Shown here: one piece after another, positions 11,888 to 24,034 of the stretch
Layout of the letters: every line of letters begins with the position of its first letter
Position numbering within the stretch: position 1 is the stretch's first letter
NCBI GenBank assembly: GCA_963969595.1
Contig: OZ018409.1
Coordinates: forward strand, 26,487,282-26,551,281
Reading direction: 5' to 3'
DNA: 64,000 nt
Origin: Neckera pumila
Lineage: Eukaryota > Streptophyta > Bryopsida > Hypnales > Neckeraceae
Made by a program: the position numbers and the translations under genes
Notes under the pieces: generated by a model
Told to the model about the DNA's origin: nothing
The model's input: the letters and a program-made list of their open reading frames with translations, nothing else
Databases searched by the model: none

Positions 11888-12138
11888 GTTTAGCACTGTA
11901 GGGGATAATTTCACCATTTCAAAATACATCTCCACTTTCTGCCAATTATAAATAGTCTTCTTTTTTGCGGAAAAATTTCCATTTCTATTTTAAATGTAGA
12001 CAAAGTCAACAATTTGGGATGAAAAGTGCACAAATATTTTTAAAAAGTATTTTTTGGTCTTAATGATGAATGAAATATAGACATTCAATACTTTGCCAAA
12101 CTTTAAGCAATGGCTTAGCTTGACACAGATGCAAAAGT
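11888..12138. other. Intergenic, nothing recognised
   Basis: AT-rich, no supported feature. Confidence 0.5.
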
Positions 12139-12900
12139 TTAACCCCTAAAGCCCGGAGGCACATTTTGAGCAAAATTGTAAAAAAACTGCAACTTTTAAG
12201 GGCAGTGAGAAAAACATGAAAAAAAAAGATTTTTTTTCAAAATTCAACCATACAAATTTGCACTAGACTATTATAGGAATGTGTGGAAAATTTTTCATAA
12301 ACTTTGACCGCATGGATTGAAAGATTATAATGTTTGAAGTTAGAAGAATTTTTTTTCCAGCCTTGCCTTATAAGGCCAATAGACTTTAACTCCTCCAGGG
12401 TGAGATTTTTACATTATGTATGCTTATTATTTTACATTTGCATATTGTATCATGTAAGCTACATTCATGGCAAATTTCATGAATTAACCCCTAAAGCCCC
12501 AAGGGTGTTTTCTGTCAAAAAACACTGAAAACTGCCATTTCTGCTGCGTTCACTTAGGAAACCCTTAAGAAAACAATTTTTTTTAATATAACTATAGGAT
12601 CTTGTACTTCACTTGTCTAAGATCACGTGGTAAAAATTTCATCAAATTTGACCGTACGGATTGAAAGATAGGACCATTCAAAGTTTAGAAAAAAGTTTTT
12701 TTGAACTCTGCCCGATAGCTCCAGCTGCCTTTGACTGCCATTTGTGGAAAATTTTTGCACTAAGGACTTTGAATAAAAAAATGTATGTATTGAGGATAAT
12801 GTTATACATATGTCCACCAAAAATCACTTCAAAAAAATGTGTGGAACACATCCAAAAAAAATTTGAAATGACACAATGCCTAGAAAATTGACAATACACT
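12139..12900. mobile_element. Two successive TTAA-type left ends (12139 and 12484)
   Basis: TTAA plus CCCCTAAAGCCCG at 12139 and TTAA plus CCCCTAAAGCCCC at 12484, both in the same orientation and 345 bp apart. Each is followed by typical family inner sequence (tgaccg..tggattgaaaga near 12305 and 12650). This is best explained as one element inserted into, or truncating, another. The right ends were not found, so the end coordinate given is only where the resemblance fades. Confidence 0.6.
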
Positions 12901-14027
12901 ATCTTTTCTTGCTAGCAAGTTTTCTACCTCATAAATTCAATATATGAAAAATCCCAACGGTGGATTGAAAGATTTATTTTCCTTTAACAAACTCCCAAAA
13001 AAAAAAAAAAAAAGAAAGAAAACTCTAATTTCTATTGAAATTAGAATGCTTTGGTGAGCCAAAGTCTTGTAGGCAATGACAAAAAAAGGGTCCCGGTTTG
13101 TTCCCCTGTGTTCCCGATATGTTCCCTACAGCGTTCCATTGCATGGGACCTCCAACTCACTACATCATCCATTTACAATGTACTCCATCCATCAAATGTT
13201 TCTATCCAATTACTTCTCTATAAACTTCAAAAATTCATAACTAATACCACAAATGTCCAAAAAATATGAAACGACTTGGATTAGATGCCAATTTCATTTC
13301 TTGTTGTATGAAAATTTACTAAAAATTGTTTTTAGGAGTTCAACTTCCTCTAAAAGGCAATCAGCACTTCAAAACAGTTTACTACTTTATCTCCCTCTAG
13401 ATGGCATTGTTCCTCTCCTTCTTCTTGATAGTTTTTCTGCATGTGCCATGTACATGTACATCAGATGGCAATCAATCTAAAGATGTCATGAAATAATAGA
13501 GCAATATTCTTTTGAGGACATCATATATGCAAGCCATTAATGCCATTTGAACAATGTCCCTGCTTCAAAAAATAATGTTAAAAGCTTGCATGGGTGTCAA
13601 ATTTTTTGCTGCTTGTGAAGACTTTCAAAATTTCTAGTTTTTTATAGAAGGTCCTAAAAATTGAAGTACTCTATTTTTCATTGTTTATTTACGAAGTATC
13701 CTAGAGTACTAAAAGAAATTAAAATATGAAAGAATTCTTTCTTCAATGACAAATGTCTATAATACTAGAATCAATAAAAATTTCGTAAATTTATAGTTGC
13801 ACCTTCAAATGTCCACCATTTTTTTGGCAATTTCCTCTTCTTCCCTCCCAAAAAATTTACATCCAAACACATTCAAAATTTACCCTTGCATCCACTAAAG
13901 AACCTTCTCTACAAGTATAATGATAGTTGAAGTCTTAGGATAAAATTAATGAAAAAGTAATTCTAAACTAGTTTTTGAAATATTTGTGAAAATGGTGCTT
14001 GAAAATTGTACTCACCTTGCAAATGCC
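12901..14027. other. Intergenic AT-rich DNA
   Basis: No gene, RNA or clear repeat. It lies downstream of the broken piggyBac transposase and may be part of that element's non-coding 3' portion. Confidence 0.4.
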
Positions 14028-15568
14028 TCAGGCATTCAAACGTTCGTGAAAAATTTGAAAACATCCCTTGCGCCAACACATGAATTTATTGCTACAAGTA
14101 GGGCAATATGTCTTTGGCCGCGTCAATGGATGTGAGCCGTCATTGCAAACCACACATGGATTGCGGTCCTTGGTAAATGTTGGATAGCACACTTGCCTAT
14201 GACGGGTCAGCCACGTCTACACCGCGCATGTGAGTTGTATACTCAAGATGCACTAGTGATGTCTGAATGTTCTCCCGCACTGAACCATTACGACGTGTAA
14301 CGATTACAACAGGAAATTCGTATGGAAATTAAACTGGAACCGCATGTGTCAAAAGTATAAGAACCGCTTTCTTATCTTTCCAAATAATGCTCGATATTTG
14401 CCTCGAATCATGCATGCGCTAATCCAATGTGCCTTGCTCATTTCGATTGAAATCCTTTGTGTTTTTGAAAGCTTGAGGAAGACCCATCCGATTTGCCCTC
14501 ATTGTGCCGGTTGCGTATGTTTTTTATCCAATAGATCTTTAAATAAGCCAACGCTAGAGAAAAAATTGTCCATGACAATTACATGCCCTTTATCCTTGAT
14601 TGGTACAAGCAAGCGCAATACAACGTTATGTGCTAATCGTGCTTCGCCATGTCCTCCCCGTCGTTGCATTTCTTCTTCAACCACGGGATTTTTTCCACAA
14701 TAGACTTCAAAATTTGAAACAAATTTAGATTTTGAATCTGCTAAACACTAAACCTTCAATCCCCACTTTTGTAGCTTCTGAGGCATATATTGCCTTGCAG
14801 GGCAGTAAGTCCCTTTATATCGGATCATCATTTCGTCAACTGTTGCAAATTTACCAACGTTCCAGGCGTTTTGGCAATTATCTCTCATTGCATCCAATAA
14901 CCACCTAACTTGCCCCATTTTGTCATATCCCGGCATTCTCTTGTCACTCTTATATGTTGTTGGATTTGTAACATGTAAACATTTTGTGAGTAGTTCAAAA
15001 CGACTCAGTGGCATCAAATCAGAGATAGTTGGACAATGAAAAATTGAGCCTTCTTTATGCCAATAAGATTTCAAATTGGGTTGGCGCCTCATACCCATGT
15101 ATAATATGATGGCCATAAAGACCTTCAACTCTAATACAGTAAGGTTTTCCCAATTTAATCCTCCATATGTACCTCCATCAGTATTCACTGCCGTTGCATA
15201 CCAATTCGTCTCTTGAACGATGTCCCATAAAATCCATAAGGGCCAAAACATTCGAAATAAAGCGGAAAAAGTAGGGAACCGATTTTCAAGGAAATTGGAC
15301 CCAGAACAATCAAGATAGTCCTCTGGCTCAAGATCATAAGTAATGAAATTTTTATGCCAAGTTGAATTCCGATATATATGTTTGATGCTATTCACATCCC
15401 CGTCATAGCCATCATCATGCACGTCCTCTTCTTCCTCTTCATCAAAATCTAACTCGGGATACTCAATGTCCCACTCGCTTCCACTTTCATCTACAAATTT
15501 GAAATTCCAATGTGTCAAATCTTGAAAATTAGTCTTCCCTCACTTCTTAGGCCCATAAGTCCAAAGCC
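14028..15568 (-). pseudogene. piggyBac-type transposase, broken
   Basis: A cut-and-paste transposase of the piggyBac superfamily (DDE_Tnp_1_7 type) read from 15568 down to the stop at 14028-14030. An acidic N-terminus (FDEEEEEDVHDD) is followed by the catalytic core. The three Asp motifs are visible: TVDEMM, VMDNFFSS and RGVDVADP. YATGTMRANRMGLP and WKDKKAVLILLTHA, typical of the fold, are also readable. A C-terminal Cys-rich motif (CVVCN, YCPTC, CWRKGC) closes the protein. It is dead: in-frame TGA at 15540-15542, TAG at 14748-14750, TAG at 14419-14421, TAA at 14329-14331, a one-base shift in the A-run (T6 on plus) at 14520-14525, and a frame change plus missing segment between RGVDVADP and the Cys-rich tail near 14200. 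The 5' limit is a putative splice acceptor at 15569-15570; earlier exons may exist. The longest surviving open frame (down from 15518) lacks an ATG. Confidence 0.93.
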
Positions 15569-16942
15569 CTTTACATTTACAGAAATGTACTTCACATTGC
15601 TATTTCTAATGCTAAAATCAAGAAATTGAAAAATAAATTTTCTTAAAGTATTAACTTGTAAGAATTTGCAATGCAAGAATATGAAAATGTTGGATAGACA
15701 TTACCAGAATTTTGACCACATACACTGCAAAGTACATGCATTGAAAAAAGAAAAATACTTCTCTAGCAATGAGGCAAATTGTTTTATGACACTTTGAATT
15801 TTTTGAACTTAAAATTTTAACATTAAATATATTTTGAATTTATATTTCTTCACTCTTCTTTCAGAAAAGAAAATAGAAAATATATCATCATTTTCATTTT
15901 CCAAACAAATTATTAGATAGAAGTAGATTCAAAAGAAAGAAAATCCAAAATAATAGAAAGAATCTAAGTTTTCAATGTTGACAATAGTATAAACTATGAA
16001 AATCAATTTTCTAAAATTTTGAATGCATGTATTTCGGATTTCATTTCTCGTGTACTAAATTCAAATTAATATTCATGATGGTAAAATTTCCTAGAAAATT
16101 CTTCCTATTGGGCATTGACTGAATTGAAAATTTTAGTCTTCAAAAGTTGAATAACTCCTTCAAATTTTTGGAAATTTTTTGTGGAATATTCCTCAAGAAC
16201 TTTACTCATATGAAATTGCCTAAAATCCATGTGGTCTTCCCTTGGAACAATTGGATAATTCATATTTCTTTTTACGTTTTCCTCCATCTTAGTGCATTAG
16301 AATCTTATAAGACTGAAGGTATCTTCCATGCACAATTTTGGGTTTATTGCTTGCACTAAGAAGGTTTCGGCTATTCTTTATAAAAAACAATTTACATATT
16401 TGTGGACAACATAGCCTATTTTATGCTTTATGAGCATTGCAAATCCACTAATAATATGAGTATTAATTATATTTGATATATATAGCACAGAGTGTTACGG
16501 AAATATTACTCAATACTTGCATCTCAAATGGATGAATATATGGCTCCTTCTCCAAAATGTGGAAAAAAAATTTAAACTCTTTTTTTATCCCTCTACTCAA
16601 CTCAATTTTCATCCTTTTCATTTCTAATGTATACACACTTCTACACTTGTTTCAAGTAGTGAAAAGCTTTGGGCCATTCTTCAAATAAAAAATTTGTATA
16701 TTTTTCAAAGTAATGTGATGATTTATTTATTAAAAGTTCAAGCAACAAACATTACCTATATATCATCTACTTTAGATAAAGGAGTCATCAAATATAATCC
16801 TAATATTGTTGAAGAATTGTTTGAGCATTGAAGAAAGACATGGCCACTTCTTGTGATTGAGGAAAAAAAATAGTTCTCTATCCTCCAACCTTGACACCAA
16901 CTCCATACAAAGGCACATAAAAAAAAAAACTTGGCCATGTTT
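15569..16942. other. AT-rich spacer upstream of the piggyBac pseudogene
   Basis: Very AT-rich, no coding signal. It could be an intron between the candidate exon at 16945-17611 and the transposase exon, since both lie on the minus strand, but no transcript evidence is available. Confidence 0.35.
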
Positions 16943-16944
16943 AC

Positions 16945-17611
16945 CTATTGTGGAAGGACTGCTAGAGCGTTGTTGTTGAAGAGGTTCTTGTGGGTACTCC
17001 CAACCTTGTCTCCGCAGACGCGCCTTGCCTATTTCCACGTTCCCGCGCTTGTCGTCCTCGTTTCCATCAAAATGTTCCCAAGTCGGTGAAGGCACCCTAG
17101 TCACTCTGTCGACAGAGGCTATGGACTTGTGAACTAGATTGCCCTCGTCCGGTAGCTCTTGATGTACAATCTCCCTCTCCATCGTCAATGATCCACTTGC
17201 ATCACATGATTGTTCATGTTGGTTTGCAATTTGTTCAGGGTTGTATAACAATTCCGGAGGCCACAAGAGATTGTTAAGATTTTGAATTTCGTGAGAAGAA
17301 TATGGACCTTCATCAAAGTCTTTTTCATCAAGTTCTTCACAACTAGAGGCTCTACTTCCATCTTCATGCTCTCGGCTATCGATGAACTCTGGGTCCACGG
17401 TGACAATGATGTCAAAGTCCTCGGGAAAGAAATTCTCTTGACCATCACTTGGTAATAAAGGTACACAGAGAGGTGTAGGGTAATCCATTTCATAGTGTGA
17501 TATAATAGGAGGAGGAGGACTCCGAGGTGGACTTTGCAAATTTGAAGAAGAAGGAGTATCATGGGCTACCAATCTGCAACTACAACAAACGGGCAGTCCA
17601 TCCCATGCAAC
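16945..17611 (-). CDS. Candidate internal exon of unknown protein (acidic, Ser/Pro-rich)
   Basis: A minus-strand frame stays open for about 285 codons (to 16772) but has no ATG at its head. It fits an internal exon: an acceptor-like ttctgccag precedes 17611 and a donor-like ATAG|GTAAAC follows 16945. The exon would encode about 222 residues, low in hydrophobics and rich in Asp, Glu, Ser and Pro (GLPVCCSCRLVAHD near the start, then SPPRSPPPPI, then a long acidic stretch). No domain is recognised. It lies 1.4 kb upstream of, and on the same strand as, the piggyBac transposase, so it may be the N-terminal exon of that element's gene. This is inference. It could also be a chance open frame. Confidence 0.35.
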
Positions 17612-17685
17612 CTGGCAGAAATCAAACAAAATGCAACTTAGAACTTAGGAAATTGAAAGTGCTAATAGCAGCAAAGTAGTGCAGT

Positions 17686-18231
17686 TTATCCTTGAAGGAC
17701 CACAAGCTTCTTCTTTCTCAGAAAGCATTCAAAATTGCCATTTCTATTGCAAAGTCCATGAAACTATAGAAAATCATTTCTTAGTATCTAAACATAGGAT
17801 CTTGCACTAAGCTATTATAAAAATGTGAAGATTAAACTCAAAAAGAAGTCCTATACATTATTATTTTAAGAGGACGCTCTAATATCTACAGAAGAAGATG
17901 ATCTATAACTTACACATTACAAATCCAAATGGAATGATTCAAAGTGTTCAATGTAGAAAAAAATATAAGCTATAGGAAAAGAATTTTTTTATTTTTTATT
18001 TCAAGTCATTGTGAAATTTTTTTTTAGCCTGTGGAAGTAAAAACAACATAGAAAGTGGTATAATTTTTAGTCTTGGGAACCAATTGAAATAAAAGGTATA
18101 TCACCTAGAAGGTAATGTGAATTTCTATATTTAAAAATAATTTCAAAAATTTATGAAAAACATTGAGACCATTGGAACTTGCTTGAAATCTATTTTGTTC
18201 CTTGAGGGAACAATAGTCCTTTAGGGGATAA
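17686..18231. mobile_element. Degenerate TTAA-type MITE, about 0.55 kb
   Basis: Left end TTAT then CCTTGAAGGACC at 17686; right end AGTCCTTTAGGGGATAA at 18231. Both TTAA sites carry one change. The left inner sequence (attcaaaattgccatttcta) and the right GTTCCTTGAGGGAAC hairpin match the family. Shorter than its relatives because of internal deletion. Confidence 0.65.
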
Positions 18232-18856
18232 AAGTGTTATACCTTGTCCAAAGAGGTACTAGTCTTCCGTCTAGGCATTGCTCTTCTTCCTCCAAACTCC
18301 TAGCAATACACAATGATGCTTCTTGCCTGAATACAACAATGATAGCCTAAGGATTATTCAATTTCACTGCTAGAAAGGCATACATGTCAAATACATGTTG
18401 CATAAGAGCGACCAACAATTCTAGAACAGTAAAATAAACCCCGCATATAAAGCTTTCTTTCTATCTTGTCGAATTTTGTTAGATCATGAATCAGGAAAAA
18501 TGGTCCATGTCTTCTTTTGTTCTTATGTTCACAACATATGCAAGAAGAAAGAGTCCAAATCCACGGAATTTGCAATGAATTAGATAAGACCTACATTGAA
18601 AAGGCTTGTGAATGAATACAATGAATTTGAAAAAAAAATGAACAGAGTAGAAGCTCATATAATTTACAAACTGTCTTTTTTGGGAACAAAGTGGATTTTG
18701 GATAGTCTCCCACGGTCTCAACTTTGATCATGATTGTCATCAAAACTTTTTTTGAAGATAGATAATAAATACATCAACTTTCTAGAATTTTTTTTTTTTT
18801 TTTGCTGTCAATGAACAAGAATTATGCTAGCATGAGCCTAAAATGGCAATTGTCAG
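18232..18856. other. Intergenic, nothing recognised
   Basis: No supported gene; only short frames on the minus strand. Confidence 0.45.
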
Positions 18857-19690
18857 TCAACCCCAAAAAATTCACAAGAAACTAAAATAATTTTTTTGAA
18901 TTGTTGATTCTCATCAAAAACATTTTTGTCTACTTGAAAAAATTTGTTTCCTTCTATATAGATTAGTAAGGAGAAAGTTATGGACAATCTTCTTTGGGGG
19001 GCAATGTAAACATCTTTTTGGAAAAATGCATGCTTCAAAGTGATTTTTGTACATTCAAAAGAGAAATTGATGGATAGAATCAAAAGTTACGAGGAGTTTT
19101 AGTTTGCGGACAGTTATGGATTTTCTATTTTAAAATTAACATTGAAGTTGTTTATTTTACTCAATTTTCAATATTTTTTGAAAAAAATAAAATAATAAGG
19201 TGTAGAGTGTTTATGACAACATTACAACCATTGGATTGACATTTTTCAATTCCAAAACGAAATTCTCAACAATTTAATATTTTGAATCATTCTCTACTTC
19301 TTTCTACTTACTAATTTTTTCCTATATGTTGTACAATTCCAAATGACCTGAAAATTTTGAAGCATGTAGCCATCTTGCTCTAAAAAGTGAATCCAAAGAA
19401 GCAAAACTATTTTGAAATTTTTTTCATAATGATTTGACCTCGTCAAGTGCAGCTACCCATGTTTTTGCAGGGCCCACAAAGAGATTTTTGCCACTTCAAA
19501 GACTAATATCTTGCAATCTACATGGCGGAAATTTCTGAAATTCTTTCCACACCTTCTCAAACCAAAGTACTACAAGATCCTATGGTTACATATGCCCAAA
19601 AGTGATTATTTTCAAAAAAATTGTACTTGTACTAGAAATGGCAGTGTTGGAGCATTTTCGGTGAGAACATAGTCAAAGAACTCTAGGGGA
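18857..19690. mobile_element. Degenerate TTAA-type MITE (family 2, inverted relative to 2613)
   Basis: Left tip TCAACCCC at 18857, right tip CTCTAGGGG near 19681-19689. Inner sequence (attgatggatagaatcaaaagttacgag near 19067, and agaaatggcagtgttggagc near 19633) is shared with 25672-26604 in the same orientation. Both terminal TTAA sites are eroded, so the borders are approximate. Confidence 0.6.
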
Positions 19691-21667
19691 AAAAAAAAAT
19701 TCATAGCATTGTGTCCCTTGTAATGCATGTTCCAATAATAGTCGTGAATGGGCAAGCAATGCTGCAAATAGTATTGGACCACAATAAACAAATGCATTTA
19801 TCCCGTAGAGAATGTGGAAGTAACAAAGCTTGACTTTGAATTGAAGTAGAAAAGGAACAAAATAAAAATACCACATAAAACCTCAATAATTATAAATAGA
19901 ACAAAGTATGAGGCTTGTACTTTTAGTTACATCTTGTAATTGTTCTAAAATCACAAAACATTGTTGTACATGACGTGGTTACCTGAATTCAAAATGGCAA
20001 TATGAGTAGCTCCAAATATAAAATAAATGCAGCAACAATATAATGAGTAGCTATTGCTGTGGCAGCTCCATCTCAATATCTGTAAGACCAATGTCCATAT
20101 TCCATAGCTATTGCAAAAAGGGGTCCCTATTGTGCAGCTTCAAGTTGCTTGATGTTCAAGTCGCAACATATGATAATTTGAAACAAAATGTGCATCAAAT
20201 GGCCAATTCAAATCATATTTGTCACACATGGGCACTTGAACTGAGATACCAATGTGAATACTTCCACCGACTCTCTGCCTCTCAAGCTCACAATGAATCA
20301 GAGTAGACGCTGCATTCTCAAACATCCAACAACTCTCTGAGCTCATGCAATGAGCGTAATGTAGAATACCACAGGAAAAAATTGTTTGAAATAGGAAATG
20401 CAGAATGCTGCAAAGGATTACAGGCTTTGTGAAAGCAGAATAGAATAGTTATTACCTACTCAGATTTCGAAGTCAAAATGTAGCCACGAAGCATGGGGAA
20501 GAGGGGAGCTTGAAGGCAAAAACGAGGCTCCTCCGAAGGTCTGACTAGGCGGAAACGAGCTTGAAGGCAAAAACGCCTTGGGGCCCCTCGACAAGGCGAA
20601 AACAAGCCTGAAGCAAAAACGTGACTTCAAGGCCCCTCGGCGAGAAAAGCTTCTCCGAAGGTCTGACTAGGCGCCGCGTCTTGAAACTGTCACAAACTCT
20701 CGGAAGCTCAAAACGAATCAACCGCGTGCTCAAGACACAAAACGAAGGAAGGAGTCGAAGCACTCTTGAAAAATGAAGTTGCGAAGAGCAACTGGAAGGC
20801 CCTCCCAAAACCAACTACAACCGAAGATTGATGGTGTGTGTTGCGAATAGGTGATTGTTGATTGAGGAATTGGTAGTGTGTTGCAAATCCGTGGTGTGTC
20901 ACTAATGTCGGAAGCTTCTGTGGCAACTCGTGGAGAACCTTGGGAGTGAGAACTTTGACAAATTTGGGAATGACGTCAATCACGTAGAGTGAACATTGAA
21001 TGGAGCCTGTTTTTTCTTTGTGCTTTGCTTGTTGTGTCAGGGAACTGTGAATTGTCAACAAATTCGATCTGAATTTGTATTCATTGAAGAAGTGGTGTCA
21101 CAAGTGAGGAAGTGGGAACCGTTTTTGGTTATAATTGTGTACATAGAGTGATGTAATTTCTCAAATGTGAGTGAAATTAATTGCACACGCTTCAATTTAG
21201 GTGCCACTAAGTCAATTCATGGCTTCTTGGTGCTCATGAAGTCGATTTTGAATGCAAATTTTGGACTTTGGAGATTCTTCTCATTGCCAAATTTGACCTA
21301 CTTTTGTTTCAAATTTCACCCTAAACCCTGATTCAACGATGTAGAATTGACAAATTGAACACCCACAAATCCAAATTGAAGAATCGCAAACGAAATTGAA
21401 GAATTGCAGCAGGGGCGCGGAGGCGCGGCCTGCAGCGGAGCCTCGCAGGCGCGGTCCCGCAGAGGCGCGACCTCGCAGGCGCCCGGCCCCCCTCTCCAAC
21501 CAGGGGTCGGCGCTCGCCTAAATCCCCGCGCCTACCTCCACTGTCCAATGGGCGCCGACCAGGCACGGGGCAAGGTCTTCACCCGCTGCCCACCCCGGCC
21601 TGGTCCTGGCAGCCCAAAGTTCTGCCCGCCTTGAAGTCAACAGAAATGTGACAGCCGGGTCAGCCCT
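19691..21667. other. Intergenic with GC-rich, locally repetitive patches
   Basis: 20505-20690 contains short direct repeats: GCTTGAAGGCAAAAACG at about 20509 and 20559, and TCCGAAGGTCTGACTAGGCG at about 20532 and 20653. 21400-21640 is strongly GC-rich and open on both strands. A minus-strand ATG frame at 20708-21061 (117 residues) shows no motif. No gene is supported. Confidence 0.4.
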
Positions 21668-22098
21668 TGAATTGAAAAAAACTCATAACTTTTTTTTTCT
21701 AGAATCCGATTGAAATAAAAATTACATATCCACGAAGCTCTTGCAAAAATACACAACCTCTAAAAATCCCAAAAAATCTGACTTCATATTGAGATCATAG
21801 GTACTTGCCCGGACCCATTTTGTCCCCCGAGGGGACAACCGGTCCTTTAGGGGTTAATGAGCTTTTTTGCAAAAGATTCCTATAATATTTTCACATTACT
21901 CGAGCTGCCAAAAAAGTTTAGGGCAACATAACTTTTGATCCAAGCACCCAATTGGAAAAAAGTTAGATTTTCAGCGAGGGGGTACATATACACACCTCGT
22001 GTCAAAATTTTGTGAACATTTGACCAAAATTGACTTCATAAGAACCTACTTGAGTTTTCAATTGTCCGTTCAATGGACAATTGTCCTTTAGGGGTTAA
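21668..22098. mobile_element. Two stacked TTAA-type right ends
   Basis: GGTCCTTTAGGGG plus TTAA at 21854-21857, with a GTCCCCCGAGGGGAC hairpin just inside, is the same end as 23263. A second end, TGTCCTTTAGGGG plus TTAA at 22095-22098, follows 241 bp later. 21858-22098 resembles the right part of the family 3 elements (ggcaacataacttttgatcc; compare 26760-26935 and 62540-62718). The layout implies insertion of one element into another with loss of the left parts. Confidence 0.65.
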
Positions 22099-22342
22099 GA
22101 AAAGACATGATCTATACAAGTAGATTACCATTATACTTTCAATATTTATCAACAAAATTTGAAATTAAATATGAAAAATTCCTTTTAATATTGATTTTTG
22201 ATCGAAAATTAGTGATTTCCACCAAAATATTTTTATGTTTAAGTTTAGATGTTTAAGCTCTAATTTTAAAGTGAGTTTTTCAAGATTTTTATCTTATGCC
22301 TTTTGAAAACCTATTTGATGAACCATTTTTTGAATTTGAATT

Positions 22343-23263
22343 TGAATCCCTAAAGGACCAAGGCCATTTTTCTGCCAAAAACTCTCAAAACTGCCATTTC
22401 TAGAGCAAAGAGTAAAAAAATCTGAAAATTGTTTTTTTTGCACATCCAACCGTAAGATCTTACACCTAACTAGTATGACAATGTGTGGAAAAAATTTCAG
22501 AATTTTTGACTGCACAGATTGCAAGATATTTGCGTTTAAAGTGAAAAAAACAAGATTTTTAGCACATTGCGGGACTAGATTTTTTGACTTTGAACATTTT
22601 TAACTTAAATTTTTTGCACTACAGAGTTTTGAGATTTAAATCTTTATAGTGGATAATTGAGTTGAGAGTCTAGGAAAAAAAAAGAAATTCAAAAAAACTT
22701 AATTTTCATTTTAAAAAAAATTATTAAGTACAAGATAGTACAAGATAGAAGGAAAATCTAAAATAATATCTTTTAGATGGAATTAAAATGCACTAATCCT
22801 AATGAGATTGTTCTAGCAAGAAAACTAAACCATGTGGAACTTTGTTTTTTGAAAAATTGCAAAAATTGCATTCCAAAATGAATCCTACAAGTTATTTTTT
22901 TCAAGAAGATGCTCTAATTGCCTGAGAAACAAGATTGTCCATAACTTTCTCATAAAAAATCCAAATGAAATGAATCAAAGCTTCCCAAATAGGCAAAAAT
23001 ATAATCTATAAGGAAAAAAATTTAAAAAAAAAATAAAAAAATTGCAAATTTCTTTTGTTGCCCCCTCTCCCCTTTTTTGAGCTTATTTGGGCATAAATTT
23101 TGTTCCCGGGCACCGATTGAAAAAAAAATTATATTCCCACAAAGCTTATCAATTCTTCTATCTTCAAAAAAGTTTTAGAAAATCATGACAAAAATTCAGC
23201 CCGTAGATACCTGCCCGAAATTCCATTTGTCCCCCGAACGGATAATGGTCCTTTAGGGGTTAA
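22343..23263. mobile_element. TTAA-type MITE (family 1), 921 bp
   Basis: Left end TGAA (altered TTAA) then TCCCTAAAGGACC; right end GGTCCTTTAGGGG and TTAA at 23260-23263. The left subterminal part (gccaaaaactctcaaaactg) and the right subterminal GTCCCCCGAACGGAT stretch match 53444-54356 in reverse and 63273 onward in the same direction. Non-coding. Confidence 0.8.
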
Positions 23264-24034
23264 AGAAAATATGAAGATGTGTTATAAAATACAATTTTAA
23301 AGAATAATTAGGAAGTAGCTAATATGCAAAAACAATATACTATGATCTTTGGATTCTATCAACATGGTAGATTTGCACAATTGTTTTAAGCAATATCTCT
23401 CAAAAAATATGTGAGTACGATTTTTGGCCACAAAAAAAAAAAAAAAACTTTATTGGGGTTCTTCAATAGGGGAGGTCAAATAATATAATATTTTCTAGCT
23501 AAGGTCATTTTTTTGATAGAAAATGATTTAAAATGGATATTCCAAAGTTAAAAGATTTCTTTTATAGTTTGGTTAGGAAATAAATATTTACATTCTAATC
23601 AACCTTAGTTTTTGTCCAAACTCATGTGTGGAATTTATAAATGCAGTTTGAATCCTACACTAGTGCCTACAAGTGTAATTTTACATTGATATCTTTGGTC
23701 AATTTACCAAATGCAAATGTAAATTTAATTGCTACTGACATAATCAATTGGCCTTTATAGATGTTATATTATAATCATAATTTTTTTATTACTTCCATCC
23801 TTTAGATTTGGTCAACTTTGCACATTCCTAACTTTAGAATATTATACTAACTCTATTTGCCAAATTAATAAGCTCAATAAAATGTCCTTATACAAAATCA
23901 ATTTGTCTCAATGGTGCAAAAATTATGAGGAATAGGAATGAATATCCATATTTGGTATTGTCCTAATTGACTTGAATTAATTCTTTTTTTTGTATCGCTT
24001 GGGCACACCAAACAAATTGTCTAGTTAGTCATGC
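23264..24034. other. Intergenic, very AT-rich
   Basis: No supported feature. Confidence 0.5.

Noticed and set aside
21841..21857. TTTAGGG words resembling the plant telomere repeat in many CCTTTAGGGGTTAA sites
   Set aside because: Each site has a single heptamer inside the TTAA-element tip; there is no tandem array and the context is explained by the transposon ends.
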